NCBI GenBank assembly: GCA_963931865.1
Contig: OZ007509.1
Coordinates: forward strand, 8,649,274 to 8,713,273
Length of the DNA: 64,000 bases
Direction: 5' to 3'
From: Axinella damicornis
Taxonomy: Eukaryota; Porifera; Demospongiae; Axinellida; Axinellidae
Numbering within the stretch: position 1 is the stretch's first letter; each line of letters opens with the position of its first letter. The notes under the pieces are model-generated. The model was given only the letters and a program-made list of their open reading frames with translations. It was not told where the DNA came from and did no database searches. Positions 60,474-64,000 of the stretch are shown piece after piece. The position numbers and the translations under genes are program-made.

Positions 60474-61119
60474 TGACTAGCACGGACTCCAAACTGCTGC
60501 CACTGCTAGCCCACACAGTACAGCAAGGCTTTCTGTCAAGAGCCCCTCACTGTGAATCTATCCACTAGCTAGCTAGACGTCTGTTTGTGCAATTTTCCTG
60601 ACTAATAGGCCCTCCTGGCCTTTATTTGTCATTAAAATTTAATAATAATAATAAAGTATAGCAGGCGTGGTTTCCTGTGGTAGAAAAACGAAGGTGCGAA
60701 AGTCAGTTCACTGTTCAGCGTGCGAAGTTTAGTTGTTCGAAGTTGTGCGAAGTTGCTGATTGAGGTTGAAGATGGCTAAGCGTTGCCAGGAAGAATACGA
60801 ACACGTTAGCGAGGTTCTACACCCTTCGACACTGTCAACACTCTATATGTACGTACCATGGCCTAGACTAAACGTTTGTCTTACTTGTCTCCGCTAAACT
60901 CTCCTTGTATACATCGCTTCTTCGTCAATCTGTCAGACTCTCTTTCCTTTGCCTTACTCTCTTCTGAGGCAGTGTCTCTTTTCCCTGTATACATGTAGAT
61001 CGCTTCTTTGCATTTCGCACGCGCAGTACGTGCACGAGCACGTGGCTATCGGGACCACAGAAACCGCAGCGATGCAACCGCCCCCTGCCCCTCGCAATTA
61101 AAGTGTGACGGATATATAT
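60474..61119. other. 3' flank and unassigned DNA
   Basis: It contains the putative poly(A) signal and a TAATAA run. No further exon was seen. The segment at 60720-60760 repeats GTTGTGCGAAGTTG-like words. Confidence 0.45.
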
Positions 61120-61157
61120 TACACTCCTGGTAGGGGAAAAATTGTGCCGCGTAAATA
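61120..61157 (+). repeat. single copy of 39-bp CACTCCTGGTAGGGG repeat
   Basis: It matches the tandem units at 61531 and runs from TACACTCCTGG to CCGCGTAA. Confidence 0.85.
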
Positions 61158-61453
61158 ATATAATATAATCCAATATACAATACTTTGTACTGGCTGCGAT
61201 GTTCCTTATCCTTCAGCCTGCTCCGTTCCGCCATCCAATGCATACGTGGTGCACGATCTTCAAGGGGCCATGCTGTGAAACTTTCACCAGTCGACCTGGT
61301 GACTGCCGAGGCCAGCCTACAGCAGAACTAACTGATGTATTTTGTGACTTCCCATTTACACCTTTGCTTTATATCACCACTTTTCATTTTTTCATCGACC
61401 GTCATCACATATTTTCATTAATATTTAGATTCGCTACGGCGAGTCGCAACCGG

Positions 61454-61481
61454 GAAAAAAAAAAAAAAGAGAAAAAAAGAG

Positions 61482-61513
<32 letters not shown>

Positions 61514-61514
61514 A
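61454..61514. repeat. A/GA low-complexity tract
   Basis: Long A runs are broken by GAG. The tract lies immediately upstream of the 39-bp tandem repeat. Confidence 0.9.
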
Positions 61515-61530
61515 TATATATAACATAATA

Positions 61531-61647
61531 TTACACTCCTGGTAGGCGAAAAATTGTGCCGCGTAAATATTACACTCCTGGTAGGGGAAAAATTGTGCCG
61601 CGTAAATATTACACTCCTGGTAGGGGAAAAATTGTGCCGCGTAATAT
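61531..61647 (+). repeat. 39-bp tandem repeat, three units
   Basis: TTACACTCCTGGTAGG starts recur at 61531, 61570 and 61609, an exact 39-bp period. Each unit ends GTGCCGCGTAA(A)TA. Confidence 0.95.
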
Positions 61648-61649
61648 AA

Positions 61650-62105
61650 ATAATTAATATAAATAACTCGTTCGAGTGACAGGAATGGCGCACAACGATT
61701 CTGACTACACCGTCGTGATCGCTATCATGCACTGTCCCAACCGTACAATTTTGGTGCTGAAACTCACCTTGGTGGTGGAGATATGAGCGCTTTTGCCTCG
61801 CCGTGGCCGCCATTGCTCGAGCGCTCTCTCCGACTTCCGGTGGCAGTACCGTTCTTAGGAAAGGCGCACGAAGATTCTGACCACACAGCCGTGATCGCTG
61901 TCGTTAACTGACGCTTACATGCCAAAACTCACCGTGCTGGCTAAGTTGTGAGTGCTGTCTTGTCTTCCTTTTGGTCGCCATTGCTCGCGATCGACTGAGC
62001 CACGTGGCATGTGCGTTAATTGGAACGAATTGCAATAATTTAGCTTCGCTACGGCGAGGCAACCGCGGCGTTGCAACGGCTACCAGGAGTGCGGTTGCCC
62101 CTCGA
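61650..62105 (+). repeat. dispersed ~0.5-kb repeat, copy 2 of 4
   Basis: It carries the same ordered blocks as 4252-4845 and again follows 39-bp units. It ends GGCTACCAGGAGTGCGGTTG. Confidence 0.85.
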
Positions 62106-62744
62106 ATTATATAATATGTGACAGTCTCGTGTAGAAATCGAAGGTTATTCCGCATTGGCCAAAAATGAGTTAGTGATGCTAATCGAAGCCTTGGGGTTCC
62201 CCCAGCACTTTGCGGAAGTCTTAGCGCTAATCGTTGCTTGAACGAGTAGTTACGCCCACGAAAGTGCACTGACCCGGGTCGTTTACATAGTATACGCACG
62301 CGGTACCGTCAACACGCGATAAAAATGGCAAGATTCAACGCTCCGTATCTCCGGTTGTGCGATAGCTACAAACACGGGTCAAACGCCAACAGTGAGAGGG
62401 ATCCTTCGTCTAACGCAACAGCGCCTATGAAGCAAAACAGGTAAACAGCACCTACGCACTGAGCGTTAGATCACTACTATACGGATCGACGGTACGTCAA
62501 CGATGTACCGTTCGTGTAATAACGCTTACTGTGATGTCTCTGTTCTGTTGGTATCCTTCAGACTTAGTAAATCCTTAGACAAGAGATCCATCTTGCTGCT
62601 GCTTTTTGTCCCATGTTTCTAGCTGTTGTAGAATAGGCGCTAGAAAGCGTTGAATATTAAAATTTATAATCGCGTTTATCTCAATAATTGACTTCCGGAA
62701 TAATCTTCGAATTCTACACGGGACTGTCACATATATATAATGTT
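62106..62744. other. spacer between repeat copies, no gene recognised
   Basis: A minus-strand frame (61904-62299) spans the copy edge and has no motif. Nothing else was seen. Confidence 0.45.
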
Positions 62745-63183
62745 TGACTACTTGGGATTGGCCTGCAAAGATTCTGACTACACCGCCGTGATCGCTATCA
62801 AGCCCTGACCTGAATGATAAAAGTTGGTGCTGAAACTCACCTTGGTCGTGGAGATATGAGCGCTTTTGTCTCGCCGTAGGCCGCCATTGCTCGAGCGCTC
62901 TCTTCGACTTCCGGTGGCAGTACCGTTCTTAGGAAAGGCACACGAAGATTGTGACCACATGGCCATGATAGCTGTCGTTCACTGACGCTTGCATGCCGAA
63001 ACTCACCATGCTGGCTAAGTTGTGAGTGCTGTAATTATGTCTTGTCTTCCTTTTGTCGCCATTGCTCTTGCGCTCGCGATCGACTGAGCCACGTGGCATG
63101 TGCGTTAATTGGAACGAATTGCTTCGCTACGGCAAGGCAAACGCGGGGCTGCAACGGCTACCAGGAGTGCGGTTGCCCCTCGT
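62745..63183 (+). repeat. dispersed ~0.5-kb repeat, copy 3 of 4
   Basis: It shares GATTCTGACTACACCGCCG and CTACCAGGAGTGCGGTTGCC with the other copies and ends directly against copy 4. Confidence 0.85.
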
Positions 63184-63186
63184 AAA

Positions 63187-63760
63187 TAATGTTTGAGTAC
63201 TTAGGATTGGCCTACAGAGATTCTGACTACACCGCCGTGATCGCTATCATGCACTGACCTGAATGATGAAAGTTGGTGCTGAAACTCACCTTGGTGGAGA
63301 TATGAGCGCTTTTGTCTCGCCGTTGGCCGCCATTGCTCGAGCGCTCTCTCGACTTCCGGTGGCAGTACCGTTCTTAGGAAAGGCACACGAAGATTCTGAC
63401 CACACGGCCGTGATCGCTGTCGTTCACTGACGCTTATATACCGAAACTCACCGTGCTGGCTAAGTTGTGAGTGCTGTAATAATGTCTTGTCTTACTTTTG
63501 GTCGCCATTGCTCGCGATCGACTTGAGCGTGGTTGCCACGTGGCATGTGCGTTAATTAGAACGTATTGCAATACTTAGCTTGCGCTATGGCAGGTTGCAA
63601 CGCGGCTACTTTATGAATGGTACTTGAGAGCACTCTGAATAATTTGTGATCTTCCCTGTATATAGCTATCATGGTGATGTGTGATAATTGGAACGAACTG
63701 TCACACATAGCTTGTGCTACCGCTTAACCGCGGCTACCAGGAGTGCGGTTGCCCCTCGTA
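63187..63760 (+). repeat. dispersed ~0.5-kb repeat, copy 4 of 4
   Basis: This copy is arranged head-to-tail with copy 3 and keeps a longer segment (TTAACCGCGGCTACC) that is also present in copy 1. A TA microsatellite follows at 63757-63783. Confidence 0.85.
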
Positions 63761-63792
<32 letters not shown>

Positions 63793-64000
63793 CAGACGCA
63801 ATGTGACTACGCTGCACGATTAGTTGCCTCGCGCTAAGGCGCTCGGCAATTAACAGTTACTACATGCAGGTTACTGCAGGTTGATGTCATATGAAGTTGT
63901 TTCCTCGCACAGCTGCTCTCCAAATCCCAACGAACAATTCTCAGATGTCAAACACCTAGACACAAGTGGCATCTTTACACACAAACACATCCACTTTGGA

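Noticed and set aside
61199..61528. Plus-strand ORF ending in a lysine/glutamate run
   Set aside because: The C-terminus is a translation of the A/GA tract. The remainder has no domain or supported start.

Overview
The window looks like nuclear DNA of a multicellular animal. It has short GT-AG introns of about 50-90 bp, small exons with matching phases, a Dbl-homology (RhoGEF) exon, a PHD finger, BEL/Pao and DIRS retroelements and a very dense population of small inverted-repeat transposons (MITEs). I see no bacterial operons, no tRNA or rRNA genes and no CRISPR array. A marine invertebrate, plausibly a demosponge, is my inference. It rests on compact introns plus MITE density and could be wrong.

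Layout. 1-15,576 is mostly repeats: inverted-repeat elements (838-1227, 1313-2040, 3696-4250, 8130-8300, 10135-10429, 11889-12119, 13226-13708), two copies of a dispersed GCTGCTCCCC-rich repeat (3056-3570, 9047-9620), and a 5'-truncated, frameshifted BEL/Pao polyprotein on the minus strand (5524-8013). 15,577-23,400 is a tandem duplication of about 3.8 kb. Each copy carries the same unrecognised minus-strand gene, whose four-exon model has matching phases. 23,415-42,440 is dominated by tandem arrays whose units look like exons separated by 53-60 bp introns on the minus strand. These arrays do not read through as one protein, so I treat them as an exon-derived satellite. At 27,819-32,750 the array is split by a 4.93-kb inverted-repeat element with a TA target duplication. 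That element carries a three-part minus-strand gene ending in a BEN domain.

42,480-47,200 holds parts of one or more unrecognised minus-strand genes. One has a MITE inserted exactly at its first 5' splice site. 47,840-50,081 is an internally deleted DIRS-type retrotransposon that keeps its inverted terminal repeats and internal complementary region. 53-60.5 kb has plus-strand gene pieces: small exons flanking a hAT MITE, an ORF with a foldback MITE inserted in frame, a PHD-finger pseudogene, an isolated RhoGEF DH exon, and a terminal exon pair with one LRR-like segment. 61-64 kb returns to repeats: a 39-bp tandem repeat and three copies of a 440-570-bp unit also found at 4252.

How it fits together. 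The main story is mobile DNA acting on genes. One MITE family (ends TAGCCTCGTTCCCAGGCC or TAGTCTCGTTCCCAGACC) makes 9-bp target duplications and appears at least nine times. Members sit in a splice site, inside an ORF and in an intron. The BEN-domain element and the exon-like satellite are the least familiar structures here.
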